Counted from the first letter of the stretch, positions 40,001 through 51,363 are shown. The stretch is 64,000 nucleotides of DNA from Homarus americanus (GCF_018991925.1 NW_024737068.1:1-64000); one strand, 5' to 3'. Notes: generated by a model from the letters alone, not told the origin. Made by a program: numbers and translations.

Positions 40001-42235
40001 TGTGCATATATGACACTGGCTACACTAGTTCAGAAGAATACTTAAAGTTAAGCATTTTAAAACATTGTCTGTAGTATGAGAAAAGCATCATATTTTCCGG
40101 TAACTGTATACAAAAGATGTGCAATCTCACCCGTGATGACTTCCGTGGCTATGGGTTCGTCTCCGCACGTATTTGTTTTGCCACGGAGGATCCATAACAA
40201 TCAAGTCAAATTTGGCTCCTAATGTATGTGATGCAAGGTTAGACACATCATCACACACATATCGGACATCTGGAGGTAGCACGTATTTACTGCCGTTGAC
40301 AACTCTGGTATCAAAGTGCGGGCCATCGTAATATTCATCAAGCTGAGGCAGTGTAGTGTTGGACGCTTCAGTAAACCTGCAACACGAGACACCAACCTAC
40401 ACCAATAACAGATCATCTGGTTCAAACCTTCAATAAAATCTTGTACATCTCAAATATTCTGTAAACTGTAGTCTACCCTCACAACACAATACATTAAGTG
40501 ACTCAAACACACTGTTTTTATAATCTTTAGGCAGGTCGTTCCCTTTAAATATTTCTTTAAAGAAGTGATTCATCCTGTAGATGCTATGAATCCATTAGCC
40601 ATGTTTACAGTACTGATTAAAGATTAACCACCCTAATGCTAACCTAAGCTAACCTCTGCCCCAAATAGTGTTAAAATGTTTTAACTAAAATACTCCTAAT
40701 TTTTAAGAGATTATTATTATTATTACTGTATTATTATGTCAGTTAAATTACCTTTTCCTTAAATCCCTTACAAGACAATTATTGCTTCTAAAATCCTCAA
40801 TATTTGGGATAAACTGGAACTTGAGCTTGAATTCTGGCATTAACCGTAGAGAGGTGAACACTTCCTGGATGTGCCTCACCTCACACTCTACTTCTTCTGC
40901 TTTCTGAGTCAAGTGTTCTGAAATGTACAGTACAAATGTTGGTACACTTCGAGTATTAGGAATCAAAAAGTAATTTTATTATCTTAGGTTAATATTAGGT
41001 TTATGTGGGGAAATAACAGACAGACAAGACTTATCGTATTCATCTGCCATTTGACACATGCAAGATGACCTTGTCAAAGCAGGTGTGTGATAGCAATGTT
41101 ATCATTAAAATATATAGGTAAAACTAAAGACAAAACATGAATAGGAAAAGTGCTATTTCTCCACCTGATTTAGTCTCGAGGTAAGAAATAAGTTTTCCTC
41201 TCCAAAGATTTTCCTCAAGTGGTTGGATAACCTGGGCTACTGTCCTTAAATATTACCGATTTGACAACAAAATTTGTCTGATCTTTCCCTACATATGAAG
41301 TCTAGACAGGAGATGGAGAGGTAGGGTAAGGGCACTAGATCACATATACATTAGTTCACTTCTTACCCCTTGCTTGTCAAAGAGAGAGGATGATCCATGT
41401 TCCTCCCCAGACATAGCATACAGTATGTGTTCTTCACTAACTAATGTTCCTAAAATTTGGTGCCGGGTTAACAGCATACAGATTGTTTCCGAGTGAGAGG
41501 GAGAGGTTGAAGCACCCGATTCAGTGACGAAACATTTCTTACTCTACTACTGTACCAATTGTCTTATAATATGAACATACAGTACATACCTTTCTTTCTC
41601 TTTTTTCTCTTTGGTTCTGAAATAACTTCATTTTTTCTTTCAAGTTGATTGGCTACTTTCTCAGCTTGTCCATCCTTAAGGAAAACAAAAAACAAAAACA
41701 AATTCAATATACAGAATAAAACTTGTAATATACAGAGCACACTAACTATAGTATGGTATCCCTTAATACTGTACCGTATTCTATTTCAAAGAAGTTGATC
41801 CAAGTATTTAACCCTTTGGCTGATGAAGGTTTCCCAAGGCTGAATAAAATTGTCTGGTGGCAGCAGGAATCACAGCGAAAGAATTAACCACATCTTCTCA
41901 GACTAGTTCCTACAAGTCTGCAGATATAAACTTGTAGTAACTCTTATACAGTACTGTACTCTCCTCTATTCCATACTTTCATGAACTCTTACTCTAAATT
42001 TTCTCCCTCATTAAATTTACGTTAGAATGTCCGAAAATAATTATTTAAGGTTCGACACAAAAAACTTTACCATCATGTACGGTGTTCGCAGATCAAACAA
42101 ATCTTGAAAATTCCATCGTTTACATTTCACTGATTTATCCTCATGGAGGTTTAACTTGTAGGTGTTTATTAGTTGCAATATCCAGGACTCGTGGTCTAAG
42201 ATGGCGCTCTTCTCAGTGGCAAGGTTTACAGACAT
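37073..42235 (-). CDS. METTL4: N6-adenine methyltransferase METTL4 (MT-A70 family)
   Basis: A SAM-dependent methyltransferase; family members methylate adenine N6 in U2 snRNA and reportedly in DNA. Coding exons on the minus strand, 5' to 3': 42071-42235, 41590-41674, 40752-40917, 40131-40376, 38998-39169, 37582-37762 and 37073-37221. All junctions are GT-AG with matching phases, giving 387 aa. The catalytic DPPW is at residues 201-204 within KFDLIVMDPPWQNK, matching the human motif. Downstream are LLVIWCTNN, VELVATWYWLKV, KQPYERVFLARK, HSHKPPL and LELFARSLTPGWMCYG, the ordered landmarks of the METTL4 C-terminal domain. The start MSVNLATEKSAILDHESWI resembles the human N-terminus. A KR-rich run in exon 2 may be a nuclear signal. 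It is shorter than the human protein (472 aa) in the N-terminal half, so a small exon could have been missed. Confidence 0.92.
38300..38645 (+). mobile_element. LINE fragment (C-terminal end of reverse transcriptase ORF)
   Basis: The translation contains an AD-type catalytic remnant after LPWELL, then KEAVEKWKDGMKSKGLRVNVVKTKVM, typical of the region after the RT active site. In another frame follows a Cys/His knuckle CKKGGGSNSI...CGWWVHKKCS found at the C-terminus of many invertebrate LINE proteins. At least two frame changes and a stop (TGA near 38579) make it dead. It is truncated at the 5' end and lies antisense in the METTL4 intron between 37762 and 38998. Confidence 0.75.
39711..40672. 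repeat. Inverted pair of ~55 bp repeats flanking a METTL4 exon
   Basis: Bases 39711-39775 (actatttgggg ... ttagggtggttaatctt) and the reverse complement of 40622-40672 share their ends closely, with a TTAGGTTAG-rich middle of different length. The arms bracket METTL4 exon 40131-40376. Confidence 0.55.
39821..39943. repeat. 46 bp hairpin in METTL4 intron
   Basis: Bases 39821-39866 and 39898-39943 are inverted copies with about seven mismatches in 46 bp, around a 31 nt loop. The arms start ctgctgctcca and end with gaagca. No terminal target duplication is obvious. It could be a short foldback MITE or a long stem-loop RNA. Confidence 0.7.
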
Positions 42236-42399
42236 TCTTCATAGTTAATCTGTCACTTCCTGCAGATACTCTTATACCTAAGAATGAAAAAGACAGTAAA
42301 TAATATGAGGACAATAGTCTGACAAACCATTACAAAAACTGATTCCGTGTATCCATGGTTTTCACTCTATACTATTACACCAACTGCGGCCTTTAGTTT

Positions 42400-43300
42400 T
42401 ATATACCCAAGTTTTCTGACTCTTTCCACGTCACCATCAACCATACCAAGACCATGGTAATGCACATTAACCTCACATCTGACATTGTTCCACCCCCTTC
42501 CATTACTTTAGGTCCCAACACACTCCAGGTTGTGGACTCCACTAAGCTCCTCGGCGTCACCATAGACAACAAACTAAATTGGAAACCACACGTCAGTGAA
42601 GTTGTCAAATCCCCCAGTTTTCGTCTCCACCTCCTCCGCCAACTCAAGTCCCTCGGAGTTCCTGCACCCGAGCTCCTCAGTGTTTACTCAACATTCATAA
42701 TTCCCAAGCTCACCTATGCTCCCCTACCTGGCCTTCCTCCCTAAATGCCACACAACGTAAACACCTAGAAAAAGTGCAAAAGAGGGCATGCAAGATTATT
42801 CTTTCCCCTTCCTACTCCACATATCAAGAAGCGCTCAACACACTGACCCTGTCGGCTCTCACTGACCATCACAACGACCTCATCTGCAAATTTGGTGAGA
42901 AGCTTCTGCACCATCCTCGACACCGGCTCCTACTACCACCTGAGATCCCTCGCCCGAGAATTGCTGTTTGACACCACAACCACATCCAGACCATATGAGC
43001 ACGAACTGATCGCTATAAGAACAGCCCAGTCTCAACCATTGTAAAAATTATCAATAACGTGCAATCAACCAGTGTATTCACTCCCAGTCAACCTTACTTT
43101 TTGCACTGTCACTATGTTGAAATGCCCTGTAGTTTGAGCTTCTCCCTGCCTAGTTATTATATATCATATTTGTATCACTTATGTTACTTGTATATTATTT
43201 GTCAATCAAGAGACCCATTCCCCAATTATGTAAATGTATATTTTCAGCCTTCCGGCTGCCATGCTCTTTCAATAAACTGTTAATTATTATTATTATTTAT
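42400..43300 (+). mobile_element. 5'-truncated LINE, 3' end of RT ORF and 3' UTR
   Basis: Bases about 42400-43045 encode the C-terminal part of a non-LTR reverse transcriptase: FHVTINHTKTMVMHIN, then STKLLGVTIDNKLNWKPHV, STFIIPKLTYA, VQKRACKIIL and RTDRYKNSPVSTIV. One frameshift near 42717 breaks the frame and a stop near 42970 ends the second part. The 3' UTR ends with AATAAA (43271-43276) and a TAATTATT tail. It resembles CR1/Jockey-group elements widespread in crustaceans. It points away from METTL4, and its truncated end lies about 165 bp upstream of the METTL4 start. Confidence 0.82.
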
Positions 43301-43983
43301 ACTATCAAAGTTATCTTCTACAGAAAAGTTTTCATTAGTTACTGGTTAACCCAGGACCATGTTTCAGAGTTTGGTAATCCTGGAGCAGATGGCTAACACC
43401 AGAACGCATTGTTTGATTTCGTTCATTTTTCCACTGATGTTCCTTAGATGATAGTAAGCAATAAAAACGATATACAAGCACAGAACTTAATAGAACCTAA
43501 CCTAACCAACCAAAGAATCCTACCTAACCATACCTAACTTCGTAGCTGGGGGGGGGGGGCAGACCCCAGCCATATTAAACAAAAATTACTTTGATGTCTT
43601 GAACTAATAGAAGCAGCTTTCTTGAAGCAGCATGGTCTAATTTTACATATTTTGTGAACGTAAGTATTCGTAATCAAACAAAAAACAAATAACACATGAA
43701 GACCCGGCAGATTTTTCGGCTGAATATTGTTAATAAATAATTAATTTATTCATTGAAAAAGCAAGTAGACATCTTTTGTCATATGATCATGTTTTCACTG
43801 TTTTACCCAGAAATTTGCCTCATCTTTCATGTGATTTAAGATTGTAGATAGAGCAGAGCTAAAAAAAATACAGTACTTACTGTTATCCAAAGAACACCTG
43901 TAGAAAAAATTAATGAAATCGAACTACTAGGTACTGGTGTTAGCCGCCTGCCCAGTATTAACCAAAGTATTACCTTTCATAAG

Positions 43984-44208
43984 TTTATATGGTCAATTTG
44001 CAGTTTCGACCAACCACGAATCTCAAGTTCAGCAATGTGTTTTTCCTATGGTTTAGACAATTTTCTTTTACGACAGTTTCCCTCGCAAATGACCTAAAAT
44101 TACCTAACCTAGCCTCCTAACCGGGAGGCTCTGCTCCCTGGATCCCCCCGGTATATTTAAGATATTTGCCGTGGTTGACCGAAACTACAAATTGACCATT
44201 TATATAAA
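43984..44208. mobile_element. ~225 bp MITE with long terminal inverted repeats
   Basis: Bases 43984-44018 and 44170-44208 are inverted copies (tttatatggtcaatttg-agtttcg-ccaaccacg) with few differences. The interior has cctaacctagcc and a self-complementary cgggaggctctgctccctgg. There is no open frame of note. The target duplication was not resolved. Confidence 0.65.
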
Positions 44209-44686
44209 GCACTGTGGTCTTCCTCTGTATTTATGCTTGCCACATCAAAATTCTCCCTGTAATACCTGTAGCAATGATGGCAGACTTACTTCAGTATATT
44301 CTCCTTCCCTAAACATTAATTGTTATTTTAATTTTATCACAGAGACCAAATATTCACTGAATTTATTGAATCTGATCTGCCAGTGGATGATAAACCTTTA
44401 CAGGGATAAATGATATAAAACAGTAAAGGTGCAGCATCCGGTCACTCACCTTGTAGTGTGTTGTTTACAATCAGTGGTGAAGGGGCTACAGGCCTCACCA
44501 TACACTACTTACCTAATTTATTTTTAATTGGGCATAAATTTGTACGTATAATGTATGCATATCTGCACATTCACCTAAAACAACACCTAGTATATTACAC
44601 ACTTCTTTACAATATGATCCTAAAACAGAAAAAGCAGTTAGGGTCAGGAGATTAATTTTGGTTTGTTAGTTTCATGATGGATGTAC

Positions 44687-45297
44687 TGTAGTGGTCCCCA
44701 TCCCCTACAAGTGACGACTGAGCTCCCGCGCGCCTCCCAGCCAATCAGCGTACAGCCACATGACATAATGCTAGTGACAGGGGGGAAGGAGGTTCAGGGG
44801 AAGGATAAAGGGAGGATTGAAGTGAATTTTAGAAGGAGGTAAAGGTGCCGTGGCTAAACACAGCTTGCGTGAGGGGGTTTAAGTTGGGACAGCCAGCGAT
44901 GCTGGTAGACCTACTCTCCAGTGCGGGACCCACAAGTAGCAACGTTAGGACACAGAGTGCCAGGGATTCCTGGCCTCCTCTGTGATTGGCTCTCACGCTA
45001 ACCGCACCCCAAATCCTGATGTTTCTGGACCAGCAAGATCTCTCTCCAGCGCCTCACCACCCAGCTCCCTCAGAAAGCTCCTCGCCCAACAGGACCTCTG
45101 AGCAAGCTACTCCTCACCTAGTAACTCCTTAGCACTGCACTGTACAACACTATATATACAGAAAACGCATTGTGAGTTTCTATTCTACCTCATTCCTGAG
45201 TGTGAGATATCTACATGTACGTACGTTTGTGTGCCCATACAAAGAGGCAATAGACAACTAAAGGGAATTGACAACTGGCCACATACAGTCCGCTACA
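44687..45297 (+). repeat. 5' LTR (611 bp)
   Basis: It matches the 3' LTR along its length except for two indels. A 137 bp segment (about 44759-44895) between two acagcca direct repeats is absent from the 3' copy. The 5' copy also lacks the ~62 bp holding a TATA box (tataaata) that the 3' copy has. A second TATATATA word near 45150 is common to both. Confidence 0.93.
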
Positions 45298-45299
45298 AA

Positions 45300-45317
45300 T
45301 GGTGAACCCCGGAGTTG
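45300..45317 (+). other. Primer-binding site, tRNA-Trp-like
   Basis: TGGTGAACCCCGGAG begins two bases after the 5' LTR. It resembles the complement of the tRNA-Trp 3' end (TGGTGACCCCG...), with one extra A. This primer is characteristic of CsRn1-type elements. Confidence 0.55.
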
Positions 45318-45755
45318 TGAACACCACACTCTCCCTCTGCTGCTGCCTTACTATCGGAGCTGTGAGCACCACACTCCCTCTGCTGCTACTGTGAGGATCG
45401 CTGTCTGCTGCCAGTCCGGGCCACCTGCCCCACCCGCTACTCCACATCTCAAGACCGTAAGGTTTGTAACGCATTAGTCTGTTCTCCCCATTGGCGATGT
45501 GAGTGACCCACATCACAGCCGGAGAGCAACTATTGTGCGATATTCCAAACGTGGTTTGAGCTCTTTTGCCTACTCTCCTATTTTTCTTTTGTTTTTTTTA
45601 GTTCTGGCCTAAGGACCTGCACCCTAAAAAGTGTATTCGTCCCGAAGTCCTCCCTGCAACTGTTCACCTCCCTCCCAGGAGATTGTGAATACGGGGGTCG
45701 GAACAAGCTCCCATCCCTCATCCTTCCGTAACAGGTTTGACGCACTTCCGCAAGA

Positions 45756-46703
45756 ATGGACGGACGGATCTCTCTACCAACCTTCAACCACAACGTCGAG
45801 GACTGGTTAGTTCATGTGGAAGCAGCCCTCATCGGCACACAAGCTACTGACTAGCAACAGTATGGCGCCCTGCTATGTGCCTTGCCCACGGATGTCGCCA
45901 CGCAGGTCTCACAGACCATTTCCAACCCTCCAGATGACAACAAATTCACTAACCTGCGGGATTCCTTGAAGACGCGTTATCAACAAACCAGCCCCAATCT
46001 CCTGCAAGACCTATCCTCTATCTCCCGCGGAAACTCAACCCCGGGACGTCTCTGGGAGGAGATGCGTAGGCTGAACTCCCGTCACACAGACAGACTCCCC
46101 GACTCTATCCTGAACCAGCTTCACGCACAAAAGCTCCCCACACAGGGACGCATCACCCTGTCCGTAGTAGATTACTCTACAACACCAGAACTCTACACAA
46201 CTTCGGCAGACAGGATATTCAACGATTGCGCTGCTGCGAGCCTCGCCGGTGCAAAGAACCCAACGACCACACCAGTACTTACCCCCGAACTTGTAAGCAG
46301 GGTCATCAACCCTCAGCCGAGCAATACCTCACAAGACATCAGGGACCTGTTGCAGACTTTGAACCGCAGGATGGACACCATTGAACAGTTCTGCTTCTCC
46401 ATGCCTGCTGCTGGGCCTGTTCCTGACTCACACACCGCGCCATACAATCCCATGCCTGCTGCTGGGCCTGTTCCTGACTCACGCACCATGCCCTACAATC
46501 CCATGCCTGCTGCTGGGCCCCTTCCTGGCTCACGCACCGCGCCCTACAATCTCTGACGCGTCTTTCCTGCCCCGGAAACCGCCGCCAGCCTCCAGCACAA
46601 CGGACCTACCCTATGCTGGTATTACAGACGTTTCGGCTCCAACGCTCAACACTGTGAGCCCCACTGCACCTACTCGGGAAACGGCAACAACGGGGACTGG
46701 TAG
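45756..46703 (+). pseudogene. Gag of the Ty3/gypsy element, interrupted
   Basis: Encodes the structural capsid protein that packages element RNA. One frame runs from ATG 45756 to TAG 46701, broken by TAG at 45852 and TGA at 46554. The N-terminal part has LPTFNHNVEDWLVHVEAAL and CALPTDVA, typical of gypsy capsid domains. Three exact-length 17-residue repeats (MPAAGPVPDS.TAPYNP) occupy 46401-46553. A finger remnant follows: C at the start, FGSNAQHCEPHC at the end, with Tyr where the CHCC finger has His. Pol begins in a different frame just downstream. Confidence 0.85.
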
Positions 46704-46714
46704 ACACCTCAGCC

Positions 46715-49700
46715 CCCGTTCCTTTAGGCGTCTCACTACTGCACATCACCGACCGCACCTCCGGCACGAAATTCCTCGTCGACACAGGTTCATCGGTCAG
46801 CATCATCCCTCCCTCACTACAAGACACGTCAAAGCAACTCTCTTATTACCTGTTCGCCGCCAACGGTACCCTCATCGCCTCCTACGGTGCACGCACCCTC
46901 GCCTTAGACCTCGGTCTTCCCAAGACTCTGCGCTGGTCATTCGTGGACAGACGTGTCTCAACCCATCCTTGGCTTCGACTTCCTCACTTTCCACAAGCTT
47001 GGCGTCGACCCAAGCCATCTATGCCTCATCCATGAGCCTACAGCACACAAGGTCCAGGGTTCTCATGCCAGACACACGACACTATCACCTGTCTCTCGCC
47101 TTCCAACGAGTTCTCCCCCCTGCTCGACGAATTCAAGGAGCTTTTCTCACCCCGAGTCTCTCTACCCCCACCACCTACGTCGAGAATTTTCCACCACATC
47201 GAAACCGAAGGACCACCAGTCTTTTCACGCCCTCGCCGTCTGCGCCCTGAGCTCCTGAACACAGCCAAAGCGGAATTCAACAAACTACTGCAAGACGGCA
47301 TCATTCGTCCTTCAAAGAGTCCCTGAGCATCGCCTCTTCACATGGTTCCTAAGCAAACACCCGGCGACTGGAGGGTGTGTGGCGACTACAGAGCCCTGAA
47401 CCTCGTCACCAAACCTGACATGTACCCTATTCCGAATGTCCAGGACTTCCACCACAAACTTCATGGCAAGACCATCTTCTCGAAGATCGACTTGGAGCGT
47501 GCCTTCCACCAGATCCCAGTAGCACCTGCAGATACCCAGAAGACAGCCATCACCGGAGTGTTCGGACTCTTCGAGTATACTTTCATGAGTTTTGGCCTAC
47601 GCAATGGAGCACAGACTTTCCAGAGGTACATGGACCATATGCTTCGCTACCTCGATTTTGTCACTGCCTACATTGACGACATCCTCGTTGCATCTTCGAC
47701 GCCTGCCGAGCACCGCCACCACCTACAACTCCTTCTCCAACGCCTGCAGAACAACAACGGGAAAGTTCATCCTGCTAAGTGCGTCTTTGGAGCCTCCTCC
47801 ATCGACTTTCTCGGTCACAGAGTCTCGTCTAGTGGCATCCAACCCCTACCACAGAAGATAACTGCCACTAGTGAGTTCCCCAAACCTGAAACGGCGAAGA
47901 AACTCCGAGAATTCCTGGGTTTAGTCAACTACTACCACCGTTTCATTGCCAACGCTGCCACCGTCCTAGGCCCCCTCTACGACCTTCTCAAGGGACTCCC
48001 AAAGAAGTCTCACAAGCCTCTCGTGTGGACTCAAGAGGCTGTTACGGCATTCACCACTATCAAACAGAACATCACACGCCTCACCCTCGTGGCCCACCCC
48101 GCACCTAACGCCCGGACCACCCTCACAACAGACGCTTCTTCTACTGCAGTGGGCGCCGTCTTACAGCAGGAGATCAACGGAATTCTCATGCCCGTTGCAT
48201 TCTTCTCACAACGGCTTCAACCACCACACCTCAAGTACAGCGCCTTTGATCGAGAACTCCTGGCCATATACCTGGCTGTCAAACATTTCCAGCATTTCCT
48301 CGAGGCCCGTCAGTTCACCATCTTCACTGATCACAAGCCCCTCGTCCACGCCTTTGTTTCAGCATCCCAGTCACAGACACCTCGTGTCCTGCACCACTTG
48401 GCTTCCATCTGGGAGTTCTCCAGCGACGTCCAACACATTAAAGGCAGCCACAATGAGATCGCCGACGCCCTCTCTCGTTGTATATCCAACATTCTTCCCT
48501 CATCTCCACCCATTGATTATGGGCAGCTCGCCACGGCTCAAGAGAACGACGAAGACCTGGCAGCATACAAGACATCCCCCTCAGGCCTCACACTCCAAGA
48601 ACTCCCTGTTCCCGGCACGAACATCAAATTGTGGTGCGACGTATCCTGTGGGCAGCCTAGACCGTTCGTGCCTCATGCCCACCGCCGCGCTGTTTTCAAC
48701 CACATCCATGGGCTCAGCCACCCGGGTGTGCGGGCCTCCCAGCGCCTCCTCAAAGGCAACGTGTCGTCTGGCCCGGCATCAAGTCCGATACTAAGAAATG
48801 GGCTGCCCAGTGCCTGGCCTGCCAGTCCTCCAAAATACATCGTCACATACGGGCCCCCTTACAAACCGTCCCTATACCCAAAGGACGTTTTCAAGTAGTG
48901 CACCTCGACATAGTGGGACCTCTTCCATCATCTTATGGTAGCACCTACATCTTCACCTGCATCGACCGTTTCACCAAGTGGACAGAAGCCATACCCATGC
49001 CCAGTGCTACAGCAGAGTCTGCCGTCCGCGCCTTCATGTCTGGTTGGGTTTCCTGTTTCAGCCCCCTTGCAACCGTCATCACTGACCGAGGAGCCCAGTT
49101 TGAGTCACAACTCTGGCAGAACCTCCTACAGTTCCTCAGTACTTGTAGGCAACGCACTACCGCATACCACCCTCAATCCAACGGCATGGTAGAGTGGTTT
49201 CACCGGCAGCTGAAGGACGCACTCAAGGAACAGCATGACCATTACAGATGGACGGATGCGCTGCATCACACAAGAAGGACATGGACTGTAGCCCAGCAGA
49301 TATCACACTATGCAAGCCCCTTCGCCTACCCGGCGATTTCTCACTCCCTCCTGACCTCCACCAACCCACTCCTGCCGTCCGTCACGACTTGTTCCAAAAG
49401 CTACGACAAGCAGTTTCTGCATTCAGAGCTACTGCTCCGCGCCAGCCTCCTCGGCGCCCTGAACACATCCCTCCTGCACTACTCACTGCCGAGTATGTTT
49501 TCGTCAGGCATGATGCTCACCGCAACCCACTACAACGCCCCTACGATGGACCCTTCCAGGTTGTGACCCGTTCAGCGAAGTTCCTGACGATTATCCAGAA
49601 AAACAGACACGACACCATCAGCATAGACCGAGTCAAACCGGCCACCTTACCCGTTGGGTCCCCAGCCCAGCAGCACCCCCATGAACTACGCCTGCACCTG

Positions 49701-50292
49701 TCTACCTGCAGTTACCACCTGCAACAACACCCAGCCCACGACACTTCTGGGCACCCTCTTTCCACCCATCAGGTACCTATTGCTCCTGTCGTGGACCCTT
49801 TTCCTGACGTAGACCCTGTTGCTGTCATGGACCCTCCTCCTAACGTGGACCCTGCTGCCGTCATGGACCCTGTTGCTGTCATGGACCCTCCTCCTGATGT
49901 GGTCCCTGCCCTGACCCAGTCAACCAAGCCCACAACATTTCTGGACACCCTCTTTCCACCCTCAGGTACCCCCTGCTCCTGTCCTGCACCCTGCTGTTGT
50001 CGTGGACCCTGTTGCTGTTATGGCCCCTGCCCCTAACCCAGTCTACCCAGCCAGTAACACTGCCCCTGCCGCGACAGGAGCACAACCACCATTGCCTGTA
50101 CAACCTCCTCTAATCCAAAACCCCCCTCCTCCCACAGGTTTTGTGTCACTAGACGGAGTCGTCACCCGCAGTGGCCGAGTCGTACGTACACCTGCCCGGT
50201 ATGTATCACTTGTGGGACGCAACCCTGCCAACCTCCAGCCGCGCCCTGAGGGGAAGGGGAGTATTGTAGTGGACCCCATCCCCTACAAGTGA
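46715..50292 (+). pseudogene. Pol polyprotein of the Ty3/gypsy element, interrupted
   Basis: Domains in order: aspartic protease (DTGSS at 46781), reverse transcriptase (YIDD at 47669-47680, preceded by SKIDLERAFHQIPV), RNase H (TTDASS near 48128, DREL near 48248, TDHKPLVH near 48326), integrase zinc finger (HGLSHPG; CLAC near 48820), integrase core (LDIVGPL near 48904; TDRG near 49081; catalytic Glu at 49192) and a GPY/F end (PYDGPFQVV...ISIDRVKPA), then a Pro/Val-rich tail with ~30 bp repeats and TRSGRVVRTPARY. It is broken by frame changes near 46942, 47065, 48757, 49262 (with apparent loss of ~10 residues) and 50010, and by a TGA at 47324. The longest intact piece is 47342-48898. The last codons run into the 3' LTR. 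Confidence 0.9.
50248..50264 (+). other. Polypurine tract
   Basis: A run gaggggaaggggag followed by tat lies immediately before the 3' LTR and would prime plus-strand synthesis. Confidence 0.85.
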
Positions 50293-50793
50293 CGACTGAG
50301 CTCCCGCGCGCCTACCAGCCAATCAGTGTACAGCCAGCGATGCTGGTAGACCTACTTTCCAGTGCAGACGCAAGCGTAGCAATGCTAGGACCAGAGTGCC
50401 AGGGATTCCTGGCTTCCTCCTCTGTGATTGGCTCTCACGCTACGCACACCCCAAAACCTGATGTTTCTGAATTGTATAAATACGGCCATGGCTGGCCAGG
50501 GAGACCATTCTACTCTGACCTACTGGACCAGCAAGATCTCTCTCCAGCGCCTCACCACCCAGCTCCCTCAGAAAGGTCCTCGCCCTACAGGATCTCTGAG
50601 CAAGCTACTCCTCACCTAGTAACTCCTTAGCACTGCACTGTACGACAATATATATACAGAAAACACATTGTGAGTTTCTATTCTACCTCATTCCTGAGTG
50701 AGATATCTACATGTACGAACATTTGTGTGCCCATACAAAGAGACAATAGACAACATTAGAGAATGGACAACTGGCCACATACAGTACACTACA
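50265..50793 (+). repeat. 3' LTR (529 bp)
   Basis: It carries a TATA-box candidate tataaata near 50477, absent from the 5' LTR, and CCAAT at about 50321-50325. It ends in CTACA followed by the target duplicate GTAC. Point differences from the 5' LTR are scattered throughout, so insertion was not very recent. Confidence 0.93.
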
Positions 50794-51363
50794 GTACTAT
50801 AGTTTGGTGTAATAGATTCTGTTTGCAAATGTTCAACTTTACTAATTCATTACCGACTCTTCTGCACTTTTGGCATAATTAAAAAAAAATAAAAAAGTCT
50901 ACCAGGGATGGGGAAGCTGTAGGTCTCAGGGTGCCCCTAAAGTTATAATTACACACGGTTTGCTTCCCATATCCACGAAACTGCCCCGACCTCAAAGTTT
51001 CTCCCATCCCTCTTATAATGTCTTAGTAATTTTTTGACCAAAATATACTTTTTTCTTGGAATTGGAATTTAAAGGGTTTAACTAATTAAATACTTCCAGA
51101 ATAACATAAAAACACCAAAATGGCACTTCAGAAAACCATAGTTAGCGAGTAATTAGGATTGAAAGTGTAATTAAAATATTCCAAGTGTCATTACAGCCCC
51201 AAATTACCCCACAATTGAATCATGGACCAGTAGTATCTTTTACTTTCACTTTTTTCTGATATATGCACATAAGGACTTGGAAATTTTCTAAATATATGTG
51301 CAAAGTTCAAGTAAAAATTAACTCCAGTACAGGTAGGTGTAGGGCATAATCAAAAGTTGTTAA

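Larger units (their letters stand above)
44683..50797 (+). mobile_element. Full-length Ty3/gypsy LTR retrotransposon (degenerate)
   Basis: The element is bounded by LTRs at 44687-45297 and 50265-50793 that begin TGTAGTGG and end CTACA, and flanked by the 4 bp direct repeat GTAC (44683-44686 and 50794-50797). The order LTR, primer-binding site, gag, protease-RT-RNaseH-integrase, polypurine tract, LTR with integrase last is that of the Ty3/gypsy group. There is no envelope-like gene. A CHCC-type Gag finger remnant and a tRNA-Trp-like primer site point to the CsRn1-like clade. Gag and pol both carry stops and frameshifts, so it cannot move on its own. Confidence 0.93.

Noticed and set aside
42041..42064. 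METTL4 first exon reading through to the stop at 42041
   Set aside because: A GTAAAG donor at 42065-42070 joins in phase to an exon continuing the family similarity, so the read-through frame is intronic.
46381..47250. 289-codon plus-strand frame as a separate gene
   Set aside because: It overlaps Gag and protease in a different frame. Protease motifs (DTGSS) are in another frame, so this is a shadow.
48195..48794. 199-codon frame
   Set aside because: It overlaps the RNase H/integrase region of pol out of frame and is Ser/Pro-rich without a domain.
44683..50797. Endogenous retrovirus with envelope
   Set aside because: After the integrase C-terminal domain only a short Pro-rich tail precedes the LTR. 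There is no envelope-like open frame.
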